Shown here piece after piece: positions 44,559-55,916 of a DNA stretch of 64,000 bases; position 1 is the stretch's first letter, and every line of letters begins with the position of its first letter. The notes under the pieces are model-generated. The model saw only the letters and a list, made by a program, of their open reading frames with translations, did not search any database and had not been told where the DNA came from. The translations under genes were made by a program, and so were the position numbers. Origin of the DNA: Roridomyces roridus (Eukaryota > Basidiomycota > Agaricomycetes > Agaricales > Mycenaceae); assembly GCA_029378245.1 (NCBI GenBank), contig JARKIF010000054.1:124001-188000 (forward strand), written 5' to 3'.

Positions 44559-45151
44559 TACGCTCGTGTGATCACTTTTTGAATAGTCGTCTCAATTGCA
44601 ATTTCAATGTCTCCTGAATGTCTCTTGAAGGAGGTCGGATCGAGTACAACGACTGGCCTATTTCACCAGCAGTCTTGTGAGCCTCTCAATTCCCGTGAAA
44701 CTGAATTGCTCGCTTAAGGGGAACACGTGGTGTGGGGTAATGCGGGGGATCAAATGCGGGGTAATTGATCGAAGTCGGCGGATTTCTCGCTTAGACCGAC
44801 CCAGAAAGGCAAACTCAAATCAAAATTCGAGAAGGGGAGGGTGCCCGGCGCGGCTTCCAGAACGTCGTCTCGTCCACGATTACAACCAGTGACTAGACCG
44901 CTGCCGGACTATCAGCGCCGCGACTTGGCCGCGACCATCAGAGGACGGCGAAGAAGAAATGTATACATATAAATGGGGTTCACGTGTTACATTAGATCCA
45001 GTGCGAATGTTGCAGACCGTTGAGAGGTGTTAAGGTGTAAACAAAGCCTGGGAAGGTCCCACGTCGCCAGCAGTCCCTTAGACTGAACGACGACCCTTGT
45101 AGACTGCATCCAAGCCCACTTTCGTCCCACTAAACCTGTAGACCAGCAACC
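44559..45151. other. Intergenic stretch, nothing supported
   Basis: Between the F-box gene and the first eEF2 gene. Contains the loose repeat ggggtaatgcgggggatcaa / atgcggggtaattgatcgaa near 44735-44775. No gene or RNA recognised. Confidence 0.4.
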
Positions 45152-48100
45152 ATGGTGTAGGTCCACTAGTTGGGATGCCTGGTCGTGTGCTGACCCCTTT
45201 CCCCCGTCTAGGAACTTCACAGTAGGTGGGTCGTCGGTGCATCGATGTGGGGGTAGTCTAGTACTGAGGACGATGCGCAGATCAGATCCGTGCCCTCATG
45301 GATCGGCCCACGAACATTCGGTGAGTGTCTTGCGCGCGCGGAATAGTGAGCTGGATGCTGAGGGGTCGTCGTTAGGAACATGAGTGTAATAGCGCATGGT
45401 AAATGGGCTTGCCTTTCCTCTTGGCTGAGCTAAAACCGGATCTAATGTAGTCGACCATGGCAAGTCCACCCTGACCGATTCGCTCGTGTCAAAGGCGGGC
45501 ATTATCGCCAGCGCCAAGGCCGGCGATATGCGGTTTACTGACACGAGAGACGACGAAAAGGAACGAGGTATCACTATAAAGTCTACTGCGATTTCAATGT
45601 CAGTTGTCTTTTGATCAACGTGAAGCTCACTGACCCCACGACAGGTACTTTGAGGTCGACAAGGAGGAGCTAACCTCCATCAAACAGAAGACCGACGGGC
45701 CTGAGTTTCTTATTAACTTGATTGACGTGAGTCGCAGCCTGGAGCATTTGAAGTGGTATTGAAAGCGCCGTTTGCAGAGTCCGGGTCACGTCGACTTTTC
45801 TTCTGAAGTCACGGCCGCCCTCCGTGTTACCGATGGTACGTTCTTCATCTTCCATCCAAAAGTCAGAGCTGACAAAGGTCCTTGAAGGCGCCCTCGTCGT
45901 CGTCGACTGTGTCGAAGGCGTTTGCGTCCAAACCGAGACCGTCCTCCGTCAAGCCCTAACAGAGCGTATTAAACCCGTTGTCATCATCAACAAAGTCGAC
46001 CGCGCGCTCCTCGAGCTCCAAGTCGACAAGGAAGCGCTCTTCCAGTCGTTCCAGCGCACAATCGAGAGTGTCAACGTGATCGTTTCGACGTATCACGATG
46101 CTGCGCTTGGGGATGTCCAGGTGTACCCCGACAAGGGCACTGTCGCCTTTGGATCTGGGCTCCACGGCTGGGGTTTCACTCTTCGTCAATTCGCCGCCCG
46201 GTATTCCAAGCGGTTCGGTGTCGACAAGGAGAAGATGATGTAAGCCGTGTCCCTTCTGATGTTAAGCGACAAGACTGATAGTTGGCCAGGGTTAAACTGT
46301 GGGGTAAGAACAAGCACAAGAGAAAGTAGAGAAAAAGACTAACCGAAAGTAAGGTGATAACTTCTTCAATCCCGCCACCAAAAAGTGGTCCACCAAGAAT
46401 ACCGACGCCAACGGCAAACCGCTCGAGCGCGCCTTCAATCAATTCGTCCTTGACCCCATCTTCAAGATCTTCGACGCCGTCATGAACTACAAGAAGGAGG
46501 TCATCGGGCCCATGCTCGAGAAGCTCGAGATCAAACTCGCACCAGAGGAGCGCGATCTCGAAGGCAAAGCCCTCCTCAAGGTCGTCATGCGCAAGTTCCT
46601 CCCCGCCGGCGATTCGTTGCTGGAGATGATAGTCATCAACCTTCCCTCGCCCGCCACGGCACAGCGCTACCGTGTCGAGACCCTCTATGAAGGTCCCATG
46701 GACGACGAAAGCGCCATCGCCATCCGTGATTGCGACCCCAACGGCCCCTTGGTGCTGTACATCTCCAAGATGGTGCCGACCTCCGATAAGGGGCGGTTCT
46801 ATGCCTTTGGTCGTGTATTCGCCGGCACCGTTCGCTCTGGCCCCAAGATCCGCATTCAGGGTCCCAACTACATTCCCGGCAAAAAGGACGACTTGTTTGT
46901 CAAGTCCATCCAGCGTACCGTGCTGATGATGGGTCGGTACATTGAGCCGTTGGAGGATTGCCCGGCGGGTAATATCGTGGGGTTGGTCGGGATTGATCAG
47001 TTCTTGCTGAAGAGCGGGACCTTGACGACGAGTGAGACGGCGCACAACATGCGTGTCATGCGGTTCTCCGTGTCTCCTGTCGTGCAGGTTGCGGTTCGAG
47101 GTCAAGAATGCGGCGGATCTGCCCAAGTTGGTCGAAGGGCTGAAGCGTTTGTCAAAGTCGGATCCTTGCGTGCAGACATGGATCAACGAGACGGGAGAGC
47201 ACATCGTCGCTGGTGCCGGAGAGCTGCATCTAGAAATTTGCTTAAAGGTCAGTGGGATTTTTGAATGATGATACAGGACTAACGGCTTGGATAGGATCTC
47301 GAGGAAGACCACGCTGGCGTTCCCCTCAAGAAATCCGAGCCCGTCGTGCCGTACCGCGAGACCGTCAAGACCGAGTCGTCGATCGTGGCGTTGTCAAAGT
47401 CGCAAAACAAGCACAACCGGTTATACATGAAGGCCCTCCCGCTCGACGAAGAGTTGACACAAGCGATCGAAAACGGCAAGATCAGCTCGCGTGACGATTT
47501 CAAGGCCCGTGCCAGGATTATGGCTGACGACTTCGGTTGGGATGTGACCGACGCGCGCAAGATCTGGGCTTTCGGCCCTGATACCACTGGCCCCAACTTG
47601 ATGGTCGATATCACCAAGGGTGTGCAGTACCTGAACGAAATCAAGGATTCCTGCATTGCCGCCTTGCAGTGGGCGAGCAAGGAGGGTGTATGTGCCGAGG
47701 AGAACATGCGTGGCGTGCGATTCAACTTGATGGATGTGACGCTCCACACCGACGCTATTCACCGTGGCGGAGGACAGGTCATCCCGACTTGTCGTCGTGT
47801 CTGCTACGCCGCGTGCTTGTTGGCGACACCCGCTCTACAGGAGCCAGTGTATCTCGTCGAGATTCAGTGTCCCGAGAACGCGATCGGAGGCATTTACAGC
47901 TGTCTGAACAAGCGTCGTGGCCAGGTGTTCAGCGAAGAGCAGCGTGTGGGCACCCCGATGTTCACGGTCAAGGCTTATCTGCCCGTCTCCGAGTCCTTCG
48001 GATTCAACGGAGACCTCCGACAGGCTACCGGAGGCCAGGCGTTCCCCCAGAGTGTGTTTGACCACTGGGAGCTCATGCCCGGAAGTACGTGTTTGTACGC

Positions 48101-48241
48101 CATATTTTGACCCATACTGACGACGGAACAGCGCCGATCGAAAAGGGAAGCAAGCTGGAAGAGCTTGTCACGAAGATGCGGGTCCGCAAAGGCCTCAAGC
48201 CGGACATTCCGTCGCTGGACACGTACTACGACAAGTTGTAA
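45152..48241 (+). CDS. Elongation factor 2 paralogue (upstream copy), one-base frameshift
   Basis: Translocase GTPase of the ribosome. Exons 45152-45156, 45212-45225, 45281-45320, 45376-45398, 45451-45598, 45645-45726, 45778-45835, 45888-46239, 46290-46303, 46354-47247, 47295-48084 and 48132-48241. GTPase motifs: AHVDHGKST, DKERG-type [33 protein letters not shown]. The diphthamide loop [12 protein letters not shown] is kept. One T too many at 47095-47096 (gcggttcgag) shifts the frame inside the conserved VQVSVEVKN region; without it the product would have the 842 residues of eEF2. Everything else is intact, so either recent loss or a sequence error. Confidence 0.85.
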
Positions 48242-48565
48242 GCTGGCGAGTGTCTTTTTGTAAACCGTGTCGAATTTTTGTATGAAATGTATTTTGCAAT
48301 GAAATAACGAGTTGGTGAATCCAACAGTACGTCGTCGTCGTCGGTGGAGATGCTGCTCGCTGACAAAATTTGCAGATTGTGGTCGCGGATAAGAGTGTTT
48401 TGTGGCTGTGAGGCCATCAAGGGCGTAATCAATACTAAACAGCTTTGTGATCTTTTTTCACTTTTCACTCTTACCTTTTGCGGGCCCTCCTGCTCTTCCG
48501 ATTCCTCGCAGTCTTCTTGCGAGCATCGAAACTACACCCTTTCTCACCCCGAAAAACTAGCAGCT
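48242..48565. promoter_or_regulatory. Region between the tandem eEF2 genes, promoter of the downstream copy
   Basis: Holds the 3' flank of the first copy and the promoter of the second. CT-rich blocks just upstream of the downstream start (48440-48560, for example cttttttcacttttcactct) are typical of highly expressed fungal translation genes. No other gene seen. Confidence 0.4.
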
Positions 48566-51396
48566 ATGGTGTAAGTCGTCCCAGAATGTCCTCGAAATCG
48601 CCTCATCGCTCCCAGCAACTTCACCGTCGACGAGATCCGTGGTCTCATGGACAAGCCCACCAACATCCGTAACATGAGTGTTATCGCCCATGGTATGTCT
48701 CCGAGGCCATTGCACCGTTTTCCGCGAAATCTGAACGCGATCCAGTCGACCACGGCAAATCCACCCTCACCGACTCGCTCGTCTCCAAGGCCGGAATCAT
48801 CGCCCACGCCAATGCTGGTAACGCCCGGTACATGGACACAAGGCAGGATGAAAAGGATCGTGGTATCACCATCAAGTCTACCGCCATCTCCATGTACGCT
48901 ATCCCGTTTTTTCCAGCCCGTACATCCCCGTCATGAGTAATCCAGGTACTTCAAGCTCCCGGAGGACGACCTTGACGCTATCAAGCAGCCCACCAAGGGA
49001 AACGAGTTCTTGATCAACTTGATCGACGTGCGTTTTCTGACTCTCGACCCGACTCGTTATGACTAAACGGACCCGCAGAGCCCTGGTCACGTTGATTTCT
49101 CTTCCGAAGTCACAGCGGCTCTCCGTGTCACTGATGGTGCCCTCGTTGTTGTCGACACCATCGACGGTGTCTGTGTCCAGACCGAGACCGTCCTCCGGCA
49201 GGCCCTTGGAGAGCGGATCAAGCCCGTTGTCATCATCAACAAGGTCGACCGTGCTCTCCTCGAACTCCAGGTCTCCAAGGAGGACCTCTACCAGTCCTTC
49301 TCCCGTACGATCGAGAGTGTCAACGTCATCATCTCGACGTACCACGACGCTGCCCTCGGCGATGTCCAGGTCTTCCCCGACCAGGGCACTGTCGCTTTCG
49401 GTTCCGGTCTGCACGGATGGGGCTTCACTCTCCGTCAATTTGCCGCCCGGTATTCCAAGCGGTTCGGTGTTGACAAGGACAAGATGATGAAGCGTCTGTG
49501 GGGTGACAACTTCTTCAACCCCGCGACCAAGAAGTGGACCACCAAGGCTACCGACGCCGATGGCAAGTCCCTCGAGCGTTGCTTCAACATGTTCGTCCTC
49601 GACCCCATCTTCAAGGTCTTCGACGTCGTCATGGACTTCAAAAAGGATCAGCTCGTGCCTATGCTCGAGAAGCTTGACATCAAGCTCGACCAGGACGAGC
49701 GTGACCTCGAGGGCAAGAAGCTCCTCAAGGCCATCATGCAAAAGTTCCTGCCCGCCGGTGAGGCCCTCCTCGACATGATTGTCATCCACCTTCCCTCCGC
49801 CGCCGCCGCCCAGCGTTACCGTGTCGAGACCCTCTACGAGGGTCCCATGGACGACGAGTCTGCTATCGGTATCCGTGACTGTGACCCCAACGGTCCCCTC
49901 GTCCTCTACGTCTCCAAGATGGTGCCGACGTCCGACAAGGGTCGCTTCTACGCCTTTGGTCGTATCTTCTCCGGAACCGTCCGCTCCGGCCCCAAAATCC
50001 GTATCCAGGGCCCCAACTACGTCCCCGGCAAGAAGGACGACCTGTTCATCAAGTCGATCCAGCGCACGGTGCTCATGATGGGTCGTTACATCGAGCCCCT
50101 CGAGGACTGCCCTGCCGGTAACATTGTCGGTCTCGTCGGTATCGACCAGTTCCTACTCAAGAGCGGTACCCTCACTTCGTCGGAGACGGCCCACAACATG
50201 CGTGTCATGCGTTTCTCCGTGTCTCCCGTCGTGCAGGTCTCCGTCGAGGTCAAGAACGCCGCCGACTTGCCCAAGCTCGTCGAAGGTCTCAAGCGTCTGT
50301 CCAAGTCCGACCCCTGTGTTCAGACCTGGATTGCTGAGACTGGTGAGCACATTGTCGCCGCCGCTGGTGAGCTGCACTTGGAGATTTGCTTGAAGGTATT
50401 TTTTCTCCCTTCGTCTATCCAATCTCTTTCTAAAATATCGTTGTAGGATCTCGAGGAAGACCACGCTGGTGTCCCCCTCAAGAAGTCCGACCCCGTCGTT
50501 CCCTACCGTGAGACCGTCACGACCGAATCGTCCATCGTCGCGCTCTCCAAGTCGCAGAACAAGCACAATCGGCTGTACGTCAAGGCCGAGCCGCTCGGTG
50601 AGGAGCTCGTCAAGGCTATCGAGGACGGCAAGGTCAACCCGCGTGACGATTTCAAGATCCGTGGACGTCTGCTTGCGGACGAGTTCGGCTGGGACGTCAC
50701 GGACGCACGGAAGATCTGGGCTTTCGGTCCCGACACGACTGGTCCCAATCTGTTGGTCGATATCACCAAGGGTGTGCAGTACCTTCTGGAGATCAAGGAC
50801 CACTTGAACGCTGGTCTGCAATGGGCCGCCAAGGAGGGTGTCCTGGCGGAGGAGAACATGCGTGGTGTCCGTTTCAACTTGGTGGATGTCACGCTGCACG
50901 CCGATGCTATCCATCGTGGTTCCGGTCAGCTCCTGCCCACCACTCGCCGTGTCATGTATGCTGCCTCCCTCCTTGCCGGGCCTACGCTCCAGGAGCCCAT
51001 CTACCTCGTCGAGATTGTTTGCCCTGAAACCGCCATCGGTGGTGTATACAGTTGCTTAAACATGCGTCGCGGACAGGTGTTCAGCGAGGAGCAGCGTGTG
51101 GGCACGCCCATGTTCACGATCAAGGCCTACCTGCCCGTCTCTGAGTCGTTCGGTTTCAACGGCGCGCTGAGGCAGGCTACCTCTGGGCAGGCGTTCCCCC
51201 AGAACGTCTTTGACCATTGGGAGAACATCCAGGGCTCGCCGCTCGAGAAGGGCAGCAAGCTCGAGGCCTTGGTCTCCACGATCCGTACCCGCAAGGGTCT
51301 CAACGTACGTTTCATGTCTCTTTCTTGTATTCTCAGACTCATCTTTTGATATAGCCTGTCATCCCCGCTCTGGATTCGTACTACGACAAGCTCTAG
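48566..51396 (+). CDS. EFT1: Elongation factor 2 (eEF2)
   Basis: GTP-dependent translocase of the eukaryotic ribosome. Exons 48566-48570, 48616-48692, 48746-48893, 48946-49027, 49079-50395, 50447-51304 and 51355-51396 give 842 aa, the same as yeast. It begins [20 protein letters not shown] and has [46 protein letters not shown] and the diphthamide loop [12 protein letters not shown] (the family usually has GGG). Strong codon bias to C-ending codons indicates high expression. It has six introns where the upstream paralogue has eleven; four early positions are shared exactly. Confidence 0.95.
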
Positions 51397-51670
51397 AGGG
51401 GATTGGGGTTTGCATAGACAGACTGACGACCATGAGAGCAACGATTTTTTCCTTCCACTACATATTTTCCTCTCCCTATACGAGTGTACGAATCAAATGA
51501 TTGTTGTATCCAAATGGACGCCCTTTTTGGAACAAGGGTGTCGCGGTTCCTCGTCTTGTCCGATGACTGGTGGGCGTACCTTGGCGTCGGACCCGTAGGT
51601 GACTCGGAACTGACATTTAAAGGTAAAGGAGGCACTCGAGAGCCATGCCAACAATCCACCCGTCCCGCAA

Positions 51671-52925
51671 ATGACATCCGCCCCAGATTATTCCCTCATC
51701 CCCGACCTCCACGCCTACCTCGCATCGCACGACGGAGGCAAATTCCAAGCCAATCGCATCGAAGCACTTTCCGGCGGCACTGCCAATTTTGCTTTTCGTC
51801 TTCATCTCAAAACGCCTCTGCGGGATGGGAGTGAGACGCTCGTGTTGAAGCACGCCAAAGGGTTCCTCGCGTCGGCGAGGGAATTCAAGTTTGATGTCAA
51901 GCGGCAGGTTTGTTTCTTGAATTTCCTTTTTCGAGTCCTTGCTGAGTGAATGATTATTTGAAAGACGTTTGAAGCAGAGGCGCTGCGTCGCGTTCGTGCG
52001 TGGCTACCCCAAGGGTCTCTCGCCAGCGTGCCCGAGGTGCACCTCTTTGACGAGGAGAACCATATTTTGATTATGGATGATTGTGGACACGGCCCTGATT
52101 CTGGGACGCTCAAAAGTCTGTTACTCGCAGGGAGGATTACAATGTCGCTCGCAGACGAGATTGGTCGGGCTCTCGGCGTCTTTCTCGGCGCGTTGCATAG
52201 GAAGAGCGAGGAGAACCGCTCCGACCTGGAGTTTTTCGATGCGAATACGCAGGCAAAGGTCGTCTCGGCGTGGGCGACATATGGGAGGCTGGCTTCGACG
52301 CTTTCAAATGCTGATAACCTCCCGAAACTCGTCGGGTTGGAGGTTCCGAAGGAGAAACTGGAAGAGGTGTCCAAAATTGGCGAGGAGATGTCGCGGAGGG
52401 TGAATGCAGCCAACGCAGAGTCTTCGGTATGCCACGGCTTCTCCCTCCGTCTGGTGCGGTGCTAACATATCAAACTAGCCGCTGGTCATGGGCGACTTCT
52501 GGCCAGGCAACATAATGATCACACTCTCCACCTCCAACGCTCTCCAGCGAATTGCCGTCCTCGATTGGGAACTCGTCAAACCAGGCCTCGCAGGCTTGGA
52601 CATTGGGCAATTCTGCGGAGAGATGCATCAAGCTCAGATGTGTTATCCGCAATATGCGGACGTTGCGTCGCGAACGGTGGCTGCACTGTTGTCGGCGTAT
52701 GCGCAAGAGAATGAAAAGGCTGGTATGAAGGTGGTGGCCCGAGACGCCTTGACGCATTGTGGAGCCCATCTTATCGCTTGGACGCCGAGGACTTCCTGGG
52801 CAGAAGCTGAGAGGACGCAAGAAGTGGTCAAGGAGGGTCTTGAGTTCTTGACGAGCGGGTTTGATGGCAAGGAGGAGAGGCTGAGGACGTCGTGTGTGGC
52901 GCCGTTGGTGGAGACAAGTACTTGA
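51671..52925 (+). CDS. APH-type phosphotransferase / kinase-like protein (381 aa)
   Basis: Choline/aminoglycoside-kinase fold enzyme of unknown substrate. Exons 51671-51907, 51965-52426 and 52479-52925. N-lobe: LSGGTANFAFRLHL and ETLVLKHAKG (nucleotide-binding lysine). C-lobe: catalytic loop PLVMGDFWPGNIM, where the usual histidine of HGDxxxxN is a methionine, and the DFG-equivalent VLDWELVKPGLAGLDIGQFC. The Asp and Asn of the loop and the DWE are kept, so activity is plausible. Text is closest to fungal phosphotransferase family proteins and distantly to methylthioribose kinase. Confidence 0.8.
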
Positions 52926-53244
52926 TTCCTCCATCGAGAAATTGAATTCAAAGCACTCTGTCTCCATTGGCCGCAGTCGCATGAACTGGCCCACCGTTGC
53001 CGCAAAAATGTTGCCCCAGACTTTAGGCCGACGATTTCATTCGCAAAAACAAGTATTTGGGCTGCCTGTGCCAGAAGTTGAGTCGGTTTGGACGAGAGCC
53101 GTCGCATGAAGTAAACGTAGAATTTGAAAAACGCACATTTGATTGATGCGGAGAGTACAGGCAGTGATTACAAATTGTACAACAGTCATAGTCTCTGTGT
53201 GTCTACCATGTCCAAGGTGAGAAGCAAGCCACGGAAATCCTCGC

Positions 53245-53935
53245 ATGAACTCGATCCGAATAGTCCAGACCCAAGACGAGCGCGACAAGCAAATCTACCT
53301 CATTTGCATCAACGACGGCTCCTTCGCGTCGAATACCGCTGAAAGCCTCGAGAAGATGGAGCAGATCGCGCTGAAGGCCCACGCTTACCCAGAGTGCGTT
53401 CTTTTTTCGCTTCTCGTCGTGCCGCGAGTCGAGCATTCGTCCTTTCTAGCCACCTCGATATCAAACCGACGCTTGACCTCACGATGTCCTTTGCCCGCAC
53501 GTTTCGCAAGTGGGATCACCTCGACCGTGCTCTAAAGAGGTCGGAAGACGTTCAGGATGAACTGAAGGAGTTGTCGGCAGATATGGACGCGTTTGTCGCG
53601 AAACTGAGAATGGTGTGTATCTGCTTTTGCCCTCGACTCCCCCAATTCAACGACTTGGAGGTGTACTATGCGCGCAACGACAGCAGAAGCCGAGTTCTGT
53701 GCCAGCTCCGTCTCTATACCCCGTTCATGGCTCTCGTCGTGGCGTTTGGAGGTTTTTGCAGCTACTTGCTCGAGCACGCAGTCCGCACCGTCTTCGTCTT
53801 CATCCTCGTGTTCCTTAGTCTGGGCTTTGTATGTGAGTTTCCGACTCTTGACCCATTCATCCGTCATCTCATTCGCTCCGCCAAGTCCTCTCCATCCCTG
53901 ACGCGTCCATCACCAACCACGGTCTTGCACGATAG
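53245..53935 (+). CDS. Family B small membrane protein, copy 3, short C-terminus
   Basis: Exons 53245-53393, 53450-53612 and 53661-53832 follow the phases of copy 2 exactly; a fourth exon at 53886-53935 is tentative and ends early (177 aa). N-terminus MNSIRIVQTQDERDKQIYLI, then a helical stretch (ALKRSEDVQDELKELSADMD). Hydrophobic segments: TPFMALVVAFGGFCSYLL and TVFVFILVFLSLGFV. Beyond the short stop, the text VDAILK corresponds to the family's DAILQ/NKILQ end but cannot be joined in frame, so the 3' end may be decaying. Confidence 0.5.
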
Positions 53936-54539
53936 CGTCGTGTTGTTGGTCAGCGGTGGATGCGATTCTCAAGGTATGTGGCGCTGCCTCCTTTCACAGC
54001 CGAGCCTGGGTGTTTATGCAGTCTTGAATAGGACTCGAAGCTCGTCAATTTGAGCTGGAGAGCGCATCCGTTCAAGTCGTCGGTGGAGGCTCCGGTTGCA
54101 GGGACGCTCAAAGCGGATGGGAATGGTGGGAAGAGGGATACCGTGCTCGAGCTCGCATATGAGGTAGCCGTGCAGTTCCAATATTGAGATGAGCAGGCAG
54201 AGGAGGAAGAGGGGCGAGGTTGGGCGAGGTATGAAAAAGGAAATGATAGGCGAGCGATATTGAAAACTTTCTGCATAGTTTTCGAAGTGAAAATCTCCAG
54301 TTCCTCAGGCCTCAGTCTTTCTCTCACTTCCATTCATGAAGAGGCGCAGTGGAAAAATCCGTGTTTTTCTTCTATCGCGTGGATTCAAAGCCTAAGAAGG
54401 GTTGACCAACGTCCGTCCAACGTAGATCGCGTTTCTCGCACTCGCATCGTTTGTCAAGTTAGCCGCAACAATTCCGTCTCTGTCTCGCCTCGTGTCCTTT
54501 CCAAGTCCTTTCCGTCTGACTCAATCGTCGCCATTATAA

Positions 54540-55500
54540 TGAAGGTCAGTTCCCTCGACTTCAAGGCCTTCTACTACGAAATCTCACGACTTTTCAGTCC
54601 GACACCCAGAAGAAGCTGTATGAGGATATGCTCAACGAATGCGCTTTCGCCCGAGCCACGGCCGAGTCCAGCAACGGTCGCGGGCAAATGAAGTACTTTA
54701 ATACCTCTCTTTTCGTCGAATCGTTTGACTGATAGCTCTCTAGTGTGGTTGGAGGCAATTCTCCGGGAATGTTCACCATGACTTGCCAGAGATGGCGGAG
54801 GAAATGGTCTCTTATTCTCAAAAGCCGCGCAACATCCACGAGCGTCCAGCGGTCGTCCAGTGCGACGCTGGCTCCGCTTGTACGTCCCGCTCATCCTCTT
54901 GTTCACGGCCTTGGTATTTTGTCCCGCTGTTGTTTTGCAACTGGGGTTTGCGGATTTTCGCTTGGAGGAACGGTGGACCTTGCCTTGCATGATGCTTGCT
55001 TTCTCCTTGCATATTCTCTGTGAGTGCCTCGTGTCTGTCCTGAAATGTGCTCACATAGTACATCGTCTAGTATATCCAGGCATCCTCAATAACTTCCGTG
55101 ACGCATGTAAAGCCTCCGACTTCGAAGAAGTGCTTCCCCTCCTCGTAGAATCACTCCAGGGCCTTGGTGATAGAGGAGCTCGGCACGTTGGGCGGCGAGG
55201 CGGCGGCAGCAGCAGCTTCATGGGAATGCTCAGAAAAGCCGCGGTGGTTGTCTGCCGTGAGACTTTCGAATGAGCCCGAACGCCGACTGGGAATGGGATC
55301 TGGATTGCCAGGATGGGCTGCTTTCGTCAGTTGCGTATCGCAGACTCGGTATCGCGGCAGACGCTCGAGCCCGGGACCAGGTCGCCGTCGACAAGATTGT
55401 CCAGGTGAGGATATCCTTTCGGCACAGATCCAGCTCAACCCATCCTTATTCAATATCCTGGACACATCCGGCCTAGGACACAGAAGGCTCTGCATAACAA
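54540..55500 (+). pseudogene. Family B copy 4, broken, with a 170-nt insert bounded by GT and AG
   Basis: ATGAAG, an intron, then SDTQKKLYEDMLNECAFARA match the family start. The next exon has lost about 75 nt, and a 4-nt loss near 54850 shifts the frame before the hydrophobic part (RRWLRLYVPLILLFTALVF). Farther on, family text YRRLGIAADARARDQVAVDK resumes in frame only if a 170-nt insert (about 55167-55334, gtgata...cgtcag) is spliced out; no other copy has an intron there. Confidence 0.65.
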
Positions 55501-55916
55501 GTCGGGTGTCACTTGAAGAGTAGAACTGTTGTACCATTTTCTTCTGTAACCACTGCATGCATCGAATCTACAGTTTTGTCTCTGTCCCTTGCACCCCATC
55601 TCAAATGTTCGAGCTGAGAAACCAGCCAGGAATATTCGTCGGAATTCTTGAAGTCTTTAGACCCTTGCCAACACTCTCAGCAGTTCGACTCGCACCGCGT
55701 CAAGGAGACACCGCACATCCTCTCAGACTCCGAGCATCTCGCTATCGCTATTGTTACATATGCAAAGGCTGCAGTCGAAATGTGAATTGTGCGCGAGGAG
55801 GCCACTCGTTCGAGCTCTTATCGGGAGGTGATTACTGAGGATGTGTTGTGAGGATACAAGATTGGACGGCCCATTTCACGCAGGGATGTCAAAGAATCTC
55901 AGCGCGTTCGGGGTGG
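55501..55916. other. Intergenic stretch, nothing supported
   Basis: Short open frames only. It separates the broken family B copy from the convergent membrane-protein gene. Confidence 0.4.

Noticed and set aside
46176..47312. Long minus-strand frame (378 codons) across the eEF2 paralogue
   Set aside because: Mirror of a GC3-rich coding exon; the plus strand is unmistakably eEF2. The same holds for 48899-49789 and 50153-50914.
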